From assembly GCF_010448835.1 (NCBI RefSeq), contig NZ_CP048409.1:2550001-2614000 (forward strand): a stretch of DNA of 64,000 nt, read 5' to 3'. The number at the start of each line of letters is the position of its first letter. Within the stretch, counting starts at the first letter, position 1. Of this stretch, positions 19,842-28,409 are shown piece by piece. A program made the translations under genes and the position numbers. The notes beneath the pieces are model-generated. The model was not told the DNA's origin, did no database searches, and was given only the letters and a program-made list of their open reading frames with translations. The DNA comes from Draconibacterium halophilum (GTDB taxonomy: Bacteria; Bacteroidota; Bacteroidia; Bacteroidales; Prolixibacteraceae).

Positions 19842-20063
19842 GATCTGTTTTAATCCCAAGTAGCATATTAATTAGGTGAAACTGTTGCAACAGACAATGG
19901 AAATCCGGCAGATATACGTGCATTCTCATTGCTTGAAGGGTATGCTTTTAATGGTAAATGTCTTGCAATAATAAAAGGGAGAGTTAGGTAACCGGGTATT
20001 ATTCAACTAACTATGGAATCAGACAACTTGCAAAGTTGTATAATTCAAATTCAAACGAAATAG
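19842..20063 (+). pseudogene. Decayed C-terminal fragment of a GH2 glycosidase
   Basis: From 19875 the frame reads ETVATDNGNPADIRAFSLL, then YAFNGKCLAIIKG, a TAA stop at 19989, and then in the same frame PGIIQLTMESDNLQ to a TAG at 20061. This matches the last 60 or so residues of GH2 beta-galactosidases and related enzymes (ATDNGDP...FNGKALVIVR...PGEIxLTAxSxGL). The in-frame stop removes the last strands, and further stops at 19851 and 19869 end the match upstream. No other part of a GH2 gene is present, so a once complete gene has been deleted down to its 3' end. It lies between the operon terminator and the next ORF. The assignment comes from pattern recognition of the family and needs an alignment. 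Confidence 0.6.
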
Positions 20064-20069
20064 AAGATT

Positions 20070-20753
20070 ATGACGAAAATAACTTTTCTGGCCATTCTGA
20101 TTTTATATGCACTTACCGGAATTTCACAAATTTATATTATATCTGATTTAAGTAGTTTGTCGGATCAATACACGGTCATTAAAAGTGGAAGAAGTGGCTT
20201 GGTAGCCCCGGACATAGATGGAACGCCCTATATGATGGATGAATTTTCAGAAGGTGAGGTTATAATAAACGATAGCATTTGTATTGAAAAAGTACCATTG
20301 AGGTACAATATCTATAACGACAAAATTGAGTATAAGAACGAGGAAGGGCAAATACTTGAGATTGGGAATGAATCGACATCTTATCAATTTGACTTCGACG
20401 ATTTTTCTTTTCACAATCTGAAGTATGTGCTTGATGGAAACACACAGACTGGAATTTTGGAACTATTGGTTGATGGTAATGTAAAATTGTATAAACAATA
20501 TAGGCTGGAGTTCGCACCGGCACAAAAAGCCATTGGTTTTCAGGAGGCGACACCCGACCGGTTTGTTAGGAAGGAAGACCAGTATTTAATTTCCATTGGT
20601 CAGGAACTTCCTTATGTTTTTAGCAACGCAAAAAAACTGCTGCCCGAACTTCAAAAAGTCAGACCGGATATTAATTCCGTTATAAAAAAACAAAAAATAC
20701 GGATACGATCAGAAAAGGGTTTGTGTACCTTAATTAAGTATTGTAATGAATAA
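20070..20753 (+). CDS. Secreted protein of unknown function
   Basis: I do not recognise a named family for this protein of 227 residues. It has a signal peptide (about 1-19, ending GISQ) and no lipobox. The body is rich in short beta-like segments (GTPYMMDEFSEGEVIIND, VPLRYNIYNDKIEYKNEEG), and the last 40 residues are Lys/Arg-rich. Repeated small secreted proteins of this style occur in many Bacteroidota, which is a general impression only. The start is 6 bases after the end of the GH2 remnant, so it may have been the downstream neighbour of that lost gene. It precedes the glucuronoyl esterase operon by about 350 bases. Confidence 0.7.
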   Translation: MTKITFLAILILYALTGISQIYIISDLSSLSDQYTVIKSGRSGLVAPDIDGTPYMMDEFSEGEVIINDSICIEKVPLRYNIYNDKIEYKNEEGQILEIGNESTSYQFDFDDFSFHNLKYVLDGNTQTGILELLVDGNVKLYKQYRLEFAPAQKAIGFQEATPDRFVRKEDQYLISIGQELPYVFSNAKKLLPELQKVRPDINSVIKKQKIRIRSEKGLCTLIKYCNE

Positions 20754-20920
20754 ATTGAATTTTGAGGTGAGGTTGGAAAACTGCAATACATATAAAAACA
20801 TTATTCAAACTGTTGAAAAAATAATCGGGTGAGTGTAAAATTTTAAGTCTTTGTAAATAGGCTGTAATCCGAAATATCTTTAAACGTATTGAAAAATATG
20901 AGATTTGGGGAGTGTTGAAG

Positions 20921-20937
20921 TTTGAATGTTATTCAAA
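20921..20937. repeat. Perfect 7-bp inverted repeat upstream of the esterase operon
   Basis: TTTGAAT (20921-20927) and ATTCAAA (20931-20937) flank GTT. It lies 50 bases before a candidate -7 element and could be an operator. The sequence is AT-rich, so chance occurrence is quite possible. Confidence 0.3.
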
Positions 20938-20986
20938 TTTGAACATCAAATATTCAATATTAAAACAACTTCGTTTCGTACAAACT

Positions 20987-20994
20987 TAACTTTG
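20987..20994 (+). promoter_or_regulatory. Candidate -7 element (TAACTTTG) for the CE15 operon
   Basis: This is an exact TAnnTTTG match about 115 bases before the esterase start codon. The -33 region about 20 bases upstream reads TTCG rather than TTTG, so the match is partial. The rest of 20754-21109 shows nothing else recognised apart from the inverted repeat at 20921. Confidence 0.4.
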
Positions 20995-21109
20995 TTTTTT
21001 GTAAGGTGAATAGTAATGGTATAAGGGGCAACGCTATTTGTCTGAACAGAAAAATAAATGTGGAATTAGCTAAATCGAATACTAAACATTAAACCAAAGT
21101 CAAATTATT

Positions 21110-22326
21110 ATGAACAGTAAAATACGTTTGGTACTGCTGCTAATAGCTTCAGTTGTGCTTGGTTCATGTGAAGCTAAAATTCCTCCTCTTGTATACGATC
21201 AAGAGAATATGGGCCAAAATCTTTCACAGGGAGTATTACCTGAATTTGATCAACTTTCTGTAGTTGAAAATCTAACTGATCCATTTGCATGGTCTGACGG
21301 TAGTGGACGCTCAACAGATTTTAAAGATTGGAGTCGTCGCCGCAACGAAATAGGCGCCGAAATTCAGCACTACGAAATTGGGCCAAAACCAAGTCGCCCG
21401 GATAGCATTTCAGCAAGTTTTGTAAACGATACTTTAAGGGTAGCTATTACAGCCAATGGAAATACACTTACTTTAATATCGGCAGTTCTTTTACCCGAAG
21501 GAGACGGTCCGTTTCCTGCAGTAATTGGCGTAGGTCGAAGTTCAGGTAGTCTTCCTCCCGATATTTTTGCAAGTAAGAATATTGCACAAATTACTTTCAA
21601 TTTTGGAGATGTTTTAGCGTGGAAGCAAGTTCGCGGAAACGAACCAATTAACAAATTGTATCCCGATCTTGAATATATGGGAGCCTATGCTGCCTGGTCG
21701 TGGGGGTGAGCCGTTTAATCGATGGTTTGGAGTTGGTTGCCGACGATCTTCCTGTTGATTTAAAGCACCTTGCCATAACCGGTTGCTCTTTTGCAGGTAA
21801 AATGGCCTTGTATGCCGGAGCTTTTGACGAACGAATTGCATTAACTATTGCACAGGAATCAGGTGGGGGTGGAGCCGCTGCATGGCGTGTGTCTGAAACT
21901 CTGGGAGAAGTTGAAACTTTGGCCAGAACCAGTCATGTGTGGTTTATGGAAAGTATGTTTCAGTTTTCAAATGATGTGGCTAAACTTCCGTTCGATCATC
22001 ACGAATTAATGGCGATGATTGCTCCAAGAGCTTTATTGTGTCTTGGAAATCCGGATTACGAGTGGTTGGCCGACGAATCGGGGTATGTGTCGTGTCAAGC
22101 GGCCAAACACGTTTGGGAAGCATTTGGTATTGCTGATCGATTTGGTTTTTCAATTGTAGCCGGACATCCACACTGCCAGTTGCCCGATGTGCAAAGACCT
22201 GAAGTAGAAGCTTTCGTTAATAAATTTTTGTTGGGTGATACCGAGGCCAATACAAATGTGGCAGTACATCCATACGAAAATGTCGATTATGCCAAATGGA
22301 CCGATTGGTGGGGACCGATAGAATAA
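21110..22326 (+). pseudogene. CE15 4-O-methyl-glucuronoyl methylesterase-like lipoprotein, frameshifted
   Basis: CE15 enzymes cleave the ester between glucuronic acid side chains of xylan and lignin alcohols. The first part (21110-21709) has a lipoprotein signal (VVLGSCEA) and the alpha/beta hydrolase core up to GAYAAWSWG. The second part (21700-22326) continues with GVSRLIDGLE, the serine nucleophile motif TGCSFAGK (Ser codon 21787), the acidic residue in AQESGGGG and the His in VAGHPHCQ. The frame breaks in the G5 run at 21701-21705. With six Gs the protein reads through as WSWGVSRLID and has about 406 residues, normal for the family. The gene heads the block that also contains the GH115 enzyme, which acts on the same glucuronic acid side chain. 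Confidence 0.87.
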
Positions 22327-22413
22327 GAGAATAAAAATGTGAAACCAGAACTTTGAATGCAGTATATCTGAACTTGAATTAGAAGTTGATCAAAGAGAAA
22401 AAATATAAAAATC

Positions 22414-23898
22414 ATGAAAAGAAAGAGTTTTAATAAGGGGAGCAAAAAATATCAATATTTCTCTTTCATTAAAATCATTTTAATATCGATTACAAGCATT
22501 GGGATGTTGAGTGCCCGATCAACCGGTGCAGAGGAATATACAAAACATAGAGTAATTATTTTATCTGATATTGAAGCAGACCCGGATGATACACAGTCGT
22601 TTGTGCGTTTGTTTTTATACTCAAACGAGATTGACATAAAAGGAATTGTTGCTACGACATCCTGTTGGCTCAAAACACAGGTTAATCCTGGATCCATTGT
22701 GAAAGTTATAAAGGCTTACGGTAAAGTTCAGGCCAATCTTTCAGGGCATGCTTCTGGTTTCCCAAAAGAAGAGGACTTGCTAAAGTTGGTAAAAGAAGGA
22801 CTTCCTGTTTATGGAATGAAAGGAGTAGGCGATGGCAAAGATTCTGAAGGATCGGATTGGATAATAAAGATATTAGAAGAAGAGGATGAGCGTCCTTTGT
22901 GGGTGTCGGTTTGGGGCGGTGTAAATACCCTGGCTCAGACATTGTACAAAATTGAACACAGCAAAACCAAAGCCGAAGCAAAACGATTAATCTCAAAACT
23001 TCGCGTTTACACCATATCCGATCAGGACGACAGCGGCATCTGGATTCGGAAAAACTATCCTGATTTGTTTTACATTGTTAGCCCGGGAGATAACTACGGA
23101 AGTGCCACATGGTCTGCTATAAACAGTGTTATACCAGACATTGATAATGAAAAAATAAGCAACAACTGGTTGGCTCGTAATATTCAGCAAGGACATGGAC
23201 CACTGGGTGCAGCGTATCCTGATGTTGCCTATGGAATGGAAGGAGATACCCCTGCGTGGTTGTCTTTAATTCAAAACGGGCTGAATAAACCAGAATACCC
23301 GGATTGGGGTGGCTGGGGCGGTCGCTACGAAATGTATAAACCCGATTTTTCGAAAGCAAAAAAAGGAAGCTCAGGCGTTCCGTTTGAACCCGAAGTTAGA
23401 GCAATATGGACGAATGCTTTCGACAGTTATACGCCTTGCGTTCCAAACAATTTTGGAAGGACTATTAAGTTAGACACCACGACTTTTACCGGTGATAAAG
23501 TTTCGTTGTGGCGTTGGCGCGATGATTTTCAAAATGATTTTGCTGCCCGAATCGATTGGTGTACAAAAAGCTTTGATGAAGCCAACCATCCTCCGGTTCC
23601 TGTTTTGAATGGTGCAGAAGAGATCACGGTGAAGTCAGGACAAGGAATTGCTTTGAATGCTAGTGACTCGTACGATCCTGATGGTGATAATATAAGTTTC
23701 CAATGGTTTAGTTATCCCGAGGCCGGAACTTTAAAAGAACGATTGATTAAAGATGCTCAAAATATTCATAGTGTATGGATTGTTGCTCCTGATGTGAAGA
23801 AGAAGGAGACAGCGCATATTATTCTAAAGGTGACAGATAAAGGAGAGCCTGAACTGTCGCGATATAAACGAATTATAGTAAATATTTTACCAAAGTAG
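22414..23898 (+). CDS. DUF1593 (Sde182-like, nucleoside-hydrolase fold) secreted protein
   Basis: This is a secreted protein with an N-terminal signal (about 1-40), a DUF1593/Sde182-type nucleoside-hydrolase-like domain (about 45-370; opening VIILSDIEADPDDTQSFVR, which resembles the Asp cluster that binds calcium in nucleoside hydrolases) and a C-terminal immunoglobulin-like domain (about 390-494, NASDSYDPDGDNISFQW). Related proteins were first noted in Saccharophagus and called cellulose-binding. Their reaction is not well established. It lies between the glucuronoyl esterase and the alpha-glucuronidase, and the GH115 start is 2 bases after its stop, so it is co-expressed with glucuronoxylan enzymes. 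A role on a glycosyl ester or side-chain product is possible but is only inferred. Confidence 0.85.
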   Translation: MKRKSFNKGSKKYQYFSFIKIILISITSIGMLSARSTGAEEYTKHRVIILSDIEADPDDTQSFVRLFLYSNEIDIKGIVATTSCWLKTQVNPGSIVKVIKAYGKVQANLSGHASGFPKEEDLLKLVKEGLPVYGMKGVGDGKDSEGSDWIIKILEEEDERPLWVSVWGGVNTLAQTLYKIEHSKTKAEAKRLISKLRVYTISDQDDSGIWIRKNYPDLFYIVSPGDNYGSATWSAINSVIPDIDNEKISNNWLARNIQQGHGPLGAAYPDVAYGMEGDTPAWLSLIQNGLNKPEYPDWGGWGGRYEMYKPDFSKAKKGSSGVPFEPEVRAIWTNAFDSYTPCVPNNFGRTIKLDTTTFTGDKVSLWRWRDDFQNDFAARIDWCTKSFDEANHPPVPVLNGAEEITVKSGQGIALNASDSYDPDGDNISFQWFSYPEAGTLKERLIKDAQNIHSVWIVAPDVKKKETAHIILKVTDKGEPELSRYKRIIVNILPK

Positions 23899-23900
23899 TT

Positions 23901-26459
23901 ATGGGCATAACCATTAAAATTTTCCTGAAGAATGTGAAACGAATTACGGCATTAGTACTATTCCTTTTTACCATTGTCGTATTAACTTCCTTGTCGGCTA
24001 TAGCACAGTACAGCAATAGCTGCGTTGTATTTGAAAAAGAAGCCGATAGTTTTACTCTTTTTGAAGATGGAAAAGTAGTACCGGTGGTGATTGATGAAGA
24101 CGATTACGCTGGTGTTGCAATGGTTGGCGGTTGGTTTGTTGATGATATTGAGCGGGTGAGTAGTTACAAAACTTATATTCAAAATGAATTACCTACCTCA
24201 AAGGAAGTAATATTGGTTGGTACCATTGGTAAAAGCAAATGGATTGATCAATTGATTAGCGAAAGTAAAATAGACATAAGCGATATAAATGGCACATGGG
24301 AGAAAAGTCTCACACAAGTGGTGGAAAATCCTTTCCCCGGAGTGGCTAAAGCGCTTGTGTTGGCCGGAAGCGATAAACGGGGAACTATTTATGCCATGTT
24401 GAATTTATCACGTGCAATGGGTGTTTCACCATGGTATTGGTGGGCAGATGTTCCTGTTGAGAAAAAAGAAGCTATTTATGTAAAAGCCGGCCGTTTCGTA
24501 ACCGATACTCCAAAAGTGAAATACCGCGGTATTTTTCTGAACGACGAAGAACCGGCTTTAGGCGGCTGGGTACGCGAAAAATTTGGGGATTTTAATGCAC
24601 CGTTTTACAGTAATGTATTTGAATTGATATTGCGTTTACGTGGTAACTTTTTGTGGCCGGCCATGTGGGGAAAAGCTTTTTTCGACGATGATCCTGCAAA
24701 TGGTCCTTTGGCTGATAAACTGGGAATTGTAATGAGTACCTCGCACCACGAACCACTGGGAAGGGCACAGGCCGAATGGCACAAATATGGTTCAGGCGCT
24801 TGGGATTATAACAAAAATAAAGATGTACTGAAGGATTTCTGGACAAAAGGAATGGAACGCAATAAGGACTGGGAAACGATTGTAACAGTTGGTATGCGTG
24901 GCGATGGCGACGAAGCCATGGAAGAAGGCACAAATATTTCGCTTCTTGAAAATATAGTGAAAGACCAGCGTAAAATTATTAGCGATGTAACTGGAAAAAA
25001 ACCTGAAGAAACACCGCAGGTTTGGGCATTGTACAAAGAAGTGCAGGATTATTACGATAAAGGGATGCGGGTTCCAGATGATGTTACTCTTTTACTGTGC
25101 GACGACAACTGGGGCGATGTACGCAAATTGCCCGATGTAAATGCGCCGGTACACAAAGGTGGTTATGGCATGTATTATCATGTTGATTATGTGGGTGGAC
25201 CACGAAGTTACAGGTGGATAAATGTTAGCCAGATACAACGGATTTGGGAACAAATGAACTTAACCTACAGTCATGGTGTTGACCGGATTTGGGTACTAAA
25301 TGTGGGCGATTTAAAACCCATGGAATATCCCATTAGTTTTTTCCTGGATATGGCCTGGGATCCGGAGCAGTTCAATCCACAAAACCTGTATCAGCATACG
25401 CTTAATTGGTGCAGCGAACAATTTGGAGAAAAGTATGGTGCAGAGGCTGCACGAATCATCAATCTTTACACAAAATACAACCACAGGGTTACTCCTGAAT
25501 TATTGGATGCCAATACTTTTAGTCTCGAAAATTACAACGAATTCGAGCGGGTTCGTAATGATTACCGCGACCTGACTTTGGATGCGCTTCGTTTGTACAA
25601 TTTTATTCCGAATAAGTACAAAGATGCTTTCGATCAGTTGGTGTTGTTTCCAACAAATGCCACATCGAACTTGTACGAAATGTATTATGCTGTAGCTAAA
25701 AACCATCAATTGGCAAAGGAAAATAACACGGAAGCTAGCTATTGGGCCGATGTGGTAATAGAGTGTTTCGACCGCGATTCGCTTTTTACAGTGCATTACA
25801 ATACACAAATTGCCGATGGGAAGTGGAACCACCAAATGGATCAGAAAAGAATTGGATATAGATCGTGGGCAGAACCACGCAGAAGAATAATGCCAAAAGT
25901 AATACGGGTTGAGGAGCCTGAAATTCCACGCGAGAAGATGGCTTTTCAAGAAGCCGATGGATATGTATCGATTGAGGCAGCTAACTACACGGTTGCTAAT
26001 GGTAACGAACAGATTGTTTGGATGGAAATTCCTGATCTGGGAAAAACAGAATCTGGTATGACTACATTCCCGCAAAACGCTTATCCCTCCAATGAAGATC
26101 GTATTTACCTCGAATATGCCGTTAACCTCAGTTCAACTGGGCAGTTTGAGGTGAGTGTATTGGTTTCGCCAACTTTGAATTTTAACGCCAATAAAGGGCT
26201 TCGTTATGCTATTTCGTTTAATGGCGAAGAAGAGCAGATTGTTAATTTCAATGGGGCATACAGAGGCGAGCTGGGAAGGTGGCAAGCCGAACGGATAATT
26301 CAGACCTCAACAAAACACCACATAAATAAAACCGGCGTGCATCATTTACGAATTCGTGTGTTGGAACCGGGGATTGTTTTACAGAAAATTATAATTGATA
26401 CAGGAGGTTTGAAGCCAAGCTATTTAGGAGCACCTGAAAGTAAACAAGTAAAACTTTAG
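23901..26459 (+). CDS. GH115 alpha-glucuronidase
   Basis: This enzyme removes (4-O-methyl-)glucuronic acid from internal and terminal xylose of glucuronoxylan. The signal peptide covers about residues 1-35. The family signatures are clear: KYRGIFLNDEEPALGGW, LRLRGNFLWPAMWGKAF, MSTSHHEPLGRAQAEW, and DGDEAMEEG. The C-terminal part (about 660-852) is a beta-rich module typical of the family (VSIEAANYT...). Its 852 residues are normal. It lies 2 bases after the DUF1593 gene and 3 bases before the acetylesterase gene, in the middle of one operon. The product glucuronate would be handled by the fructuronate reductase and UxuA encoded 6-8 kb downstream. Confidence 0.93.
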   Translation: MGITIKIFLKNVKRITALVLFLFTIVVLTSLSAIAQYSNSCVVFEKEADSFTLFEDGKVVPVVIDEDDYAGVAMVGGWFVDDIERVSSYKTYIQNELPTSKEVILVGTIGKSKWIDQLISESKIDISDINGTWEKSLTQVVENPFPGVAKALVLAGSDKRGTIYAMLNLSRAMGVSPWYWWADVPVEKKEAIYVKAGRFVTDTPKVKYRGIFLNDEEPALGGWVREKFGDFNAPFYSNVFELILRLRGNFLWPAMWGKAFFDDDPANGPLADKLGIVMSTSHHEPLGRAQAEWHKYGSGAWDYNKNKDVLKDFWTKGMERNKDWETIVTVGMRGDGDEAMEEGTNISLLENIVKDQRKIISDVTGKKPEETPQVWALYKEVQDYYDKGMRVPDDVTLLLCDDNWGDVRKLPDVNAPVHKGGYGMYYHVDYVGGPRSYRWINVSQIQRIWEQMNLTYSHGVDRIWVLNVGDLKPMEYPISFFLDMAWDPEQFNPQNLYQHTLNWCSEQFGEKYGAEAARIINLYTKYNHRVTPELLDANTFSLENYNEFERVRNDYRDLTLDALRLYNFIPNKYKDAFDQLVLFPTNATSNLYEMYYAVAKNHQLAKENNTEASYWADVVIECFDRDSLFTVHYNTQIADGKWNHQMDQKRIGYRSWAEPRRRIMPKVIRVEEPEIPREKMAFQEADGYVSIEAANYTVANGNEQIVWMEIPDLGKTESGMTTFPQNAYPSNEDRIYLEYAVNLSSTGQFEVSVLVSPTLNFNANKGLRYAISFNGEEEQIVNFNGAYRGELGRWQAERIIQTSTKHHINKTGVHHLRIRVLEPGIVLQKIIIDTGGLKPSYLGAPESKQVKL

Positions 26460-26462
26460 CAA

Positions 26463-28388
26463 ATGAACAGAAATAGAATACAGTACAGTTTATTAGCGTT
26501 GTTACTTCTTTTCGTGTTTTGCGGAAAACTAACCGCTGCTGTAAAATTACCACGTTTGGTAAGTAATGGAATGGTGCTTCAGCGCAACGAGCCGGTTAAT
26601 ATCTGGGGCTGGGCCGATGCCGGAGAAAAGATTGAAATTGAGTTTTTAGGAGAAATATTTAAAACCAAGGCAGACAGGAACGGAAACTGGCAGCTTGAGC
26701 TTGAGGCAATGGCTGCCGGTGGTCCGTATTACATGGCTATAAACGATATTGAACTGACTGATATTTTGGTTGGCGACGTTTGGCTGGCTTCAGGGCAGTC
26801 GAATATGGAATTGCAGCTCCGTCGTGTAATGGATTTATATGCCGATGAAATTCTGAAAATAAATACCGATGAGATTCGTCTTTTCCGTTCATCAACACGA
26901 GAAAATGCAGAGACCGAAAAAGCCGATTATCCCGATGGAAAATGGCTGTCGTCAACTCCTGAAAACATCATGGAATTTTCGGCAATGGCCTGGTTCTTTG
27001 CCAATAAAATTAAGAAAGAACACAATGTTCCTGTAGGAATAATAAGCACTGCTATTGGCGGCTCGCCTGCAGAAGCCTGGTTGAGTAAGAACAAGGTTAC
27101 TACTTTCCTGGATGAATGGCTGCAAAGAGGCGAACAAATCGATTCGATGCGCGCTGCCCATATTGAAAAAAATGGAGAAATTGAACCTTACAACTGGGGA
27201 GCAGAAGTAAATAAAAACGATCCCGGGGCAGGGAAGTGGTCGAAAGATGATGTTGATGTTTCCGTTTGGCCGCAGATTTCGCTGCCGGGTTACTGGACCG
27301 ATAAAGGCGTGAACTTCTGGAATGGCTCCATTTGGTTCTACAAAGAATTTGAGATCGACGAATCGTTGGCCGGAGAAGAAGCCATTTTACGTTTGGGGCG
27401 CATTATTAACAGCGATTCAGCTTTTGTAAACGGAACTTTTGTTGGCAATATTACTTACCAATATCCACCGCGTATTTATACCATTCCTGAAGGCGTTTTA
27501 AAAGCGGGCACAAACAAGGTGATGGTGCGTGTATTTAACCAGGGCGGACGAGGTGGTTTTGTGGAAGAAAAACCTTATGAAGTGCGTGTTGGTAACAAAG
27601 TGATCGATATTACCGGCGACTGGCAATACCATATTGGAGCTGAGTTAAACCCTCCAAGAACAAATTTTGGTGGTCTTGGATTTCGTCCGGGAGGTTTGTA
27701 TAACTCATTGATTAATCCGATGAAAAAGTACACGGTTAAAGGGGTGATTTGGTATCAGGGAGAAACCAACGCCGGACGCGGCTTTCAGTACCGTCAATTG
27801 TTTAAAGACCTGATTGTGGACTGGCGAGATCAGCTGGAGAAACCAGCTTTGCCTTTCCTGTTTGTGCAGTTGGCAAATCTTGGCCTTCCGAACAAACAAC
27901 CCGTTGAAAATGGCTGGGCCGAAACACGCGATGCTCAGCGCCGGGCACTTGAATTACCAAATACCGGAATGGCAGTGGCTTTTGACATTGGCGAATGGAA
28001 CGATATTCATCCATTAAATAAAAAAGAAGTGGCTCGCCGCCTTTTTTTGGAAGCCGAAAGAGTGGCCTACGGAAACAAAGATATTGTTAGTGCGGGGCCT
28101 TTATACAAATCGATGAAAATAGAAGACGGCAGCATTCTGCTCACTTTCACTTCTGTTGGATCGGGCTTGTATACCAACAGTTTGCTTGAAGGATTTCAGA
28201 TAGCTGGAGAAGATGGCGAATTTGTTTGGGCAAAAGCGGTGGTGATGAGCAAAAATACCGTTAAAGTTTGGAGTAGAAAGGTAAAAGAACCAGTGGCTGT
28301 TCGTTATGCCTGGGATGGAAATCCGGCCGGCTCGAACCTGAAAAATAAGGAAGGCCTGCCTGCATCGCCATTTACAACCGAAGACTAA
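26463..28388 (+). CDS. SASA-domain (sialate O-acetylesterase/CE20-like) carbohydrate acetylesterase
   Basis: This is a secreted SGNH-type esterase, here probably removing acetyl groups from xylan or its oligosaccharides. The signal peptide ends near LTAA (about residue 26). The N-terminal jelly roll (LPRLVSNGMVLQRNEPVNIWGWA) is followed by the SASA core with the Ser in LASGQSNMEL. An inserted beta-sandwich similar to GH2 sugar-binding domains follows (about 260-390, FYKEFEID...FVNGTFVG), and the C-terminal core carries IWYQGETNAG and the DIHP motif with the catalytic His. Its 641 residues fit proteins with the inserted domain. It is commonly annotated as sialate O-acetylesterase, but the operon argues for an acetylxylan role, as in family CE20. 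No sialic acid gene is nearby. Confidence 0.88.
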   Translation: MNRNRIQYSLLALLLLFVFCGKLTAAVKLPRLVSNGMVLQRNEPVNIWGWADAGEKIEIEFLGEIFKTKADRNGNWQLELEAMAAGGPYYMAINDIELTDILVGDVWLASGQSNMELQLRRVMDLYADEILKINTDEIRLFRSSTRENAETEKADYPDGKWLSSTPENIMEFSAMAWFFANKIKKEHNVPVGIISTAIGGSPAEAWLSKNKVTTFLDEWLQRGEQIDSMRAAHIEKNGEIEPYNWGAEVNKNDPGAGKWSKDDVDVSVWPQISLPGYWTDKGVNFWNGSIWFYKEFEIDESLAGEEAILRLGRIINSDSAFVNGTFVGNITYQYPPRIYTIPEGVLKAGTNKVMVRVFNQGGRGGFVEEKPYEVRVGNKVIDITGDWQYHIGAELNPPRTNFGGLGFRPGGLYNSLINPMKKYTVKGVIWYQGETNAGRGFQYRQLFKDLIVDWRDQLEKPALPFLFVQLANLGLPNKQPVENGWAETRDAQRRALELPNTGMAVAFDIGEWNDIHPLNKKEVARRLFLEAERVAYGNKDIVSAGPLYKSMKIEDGSILLTFTSVGSGLYTNSLLEGFQIAGEDGEFVWAKAVVMSKNTVKVWSRKVKEPVAVRYAWDGNPAGSNLKNKEGLPASPFTTED

Positions 28389-28409
28389 ATAAAAAATAAT
28401 AAAAATCAA

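Noticed and set aside
26463..28388. Sialic acid utilisation
   Set aside because: The SASA-domain protein could be named sialate O-acetylesterase, but there is no nan gene or sialidase near it, and all neighbours act on xylan.
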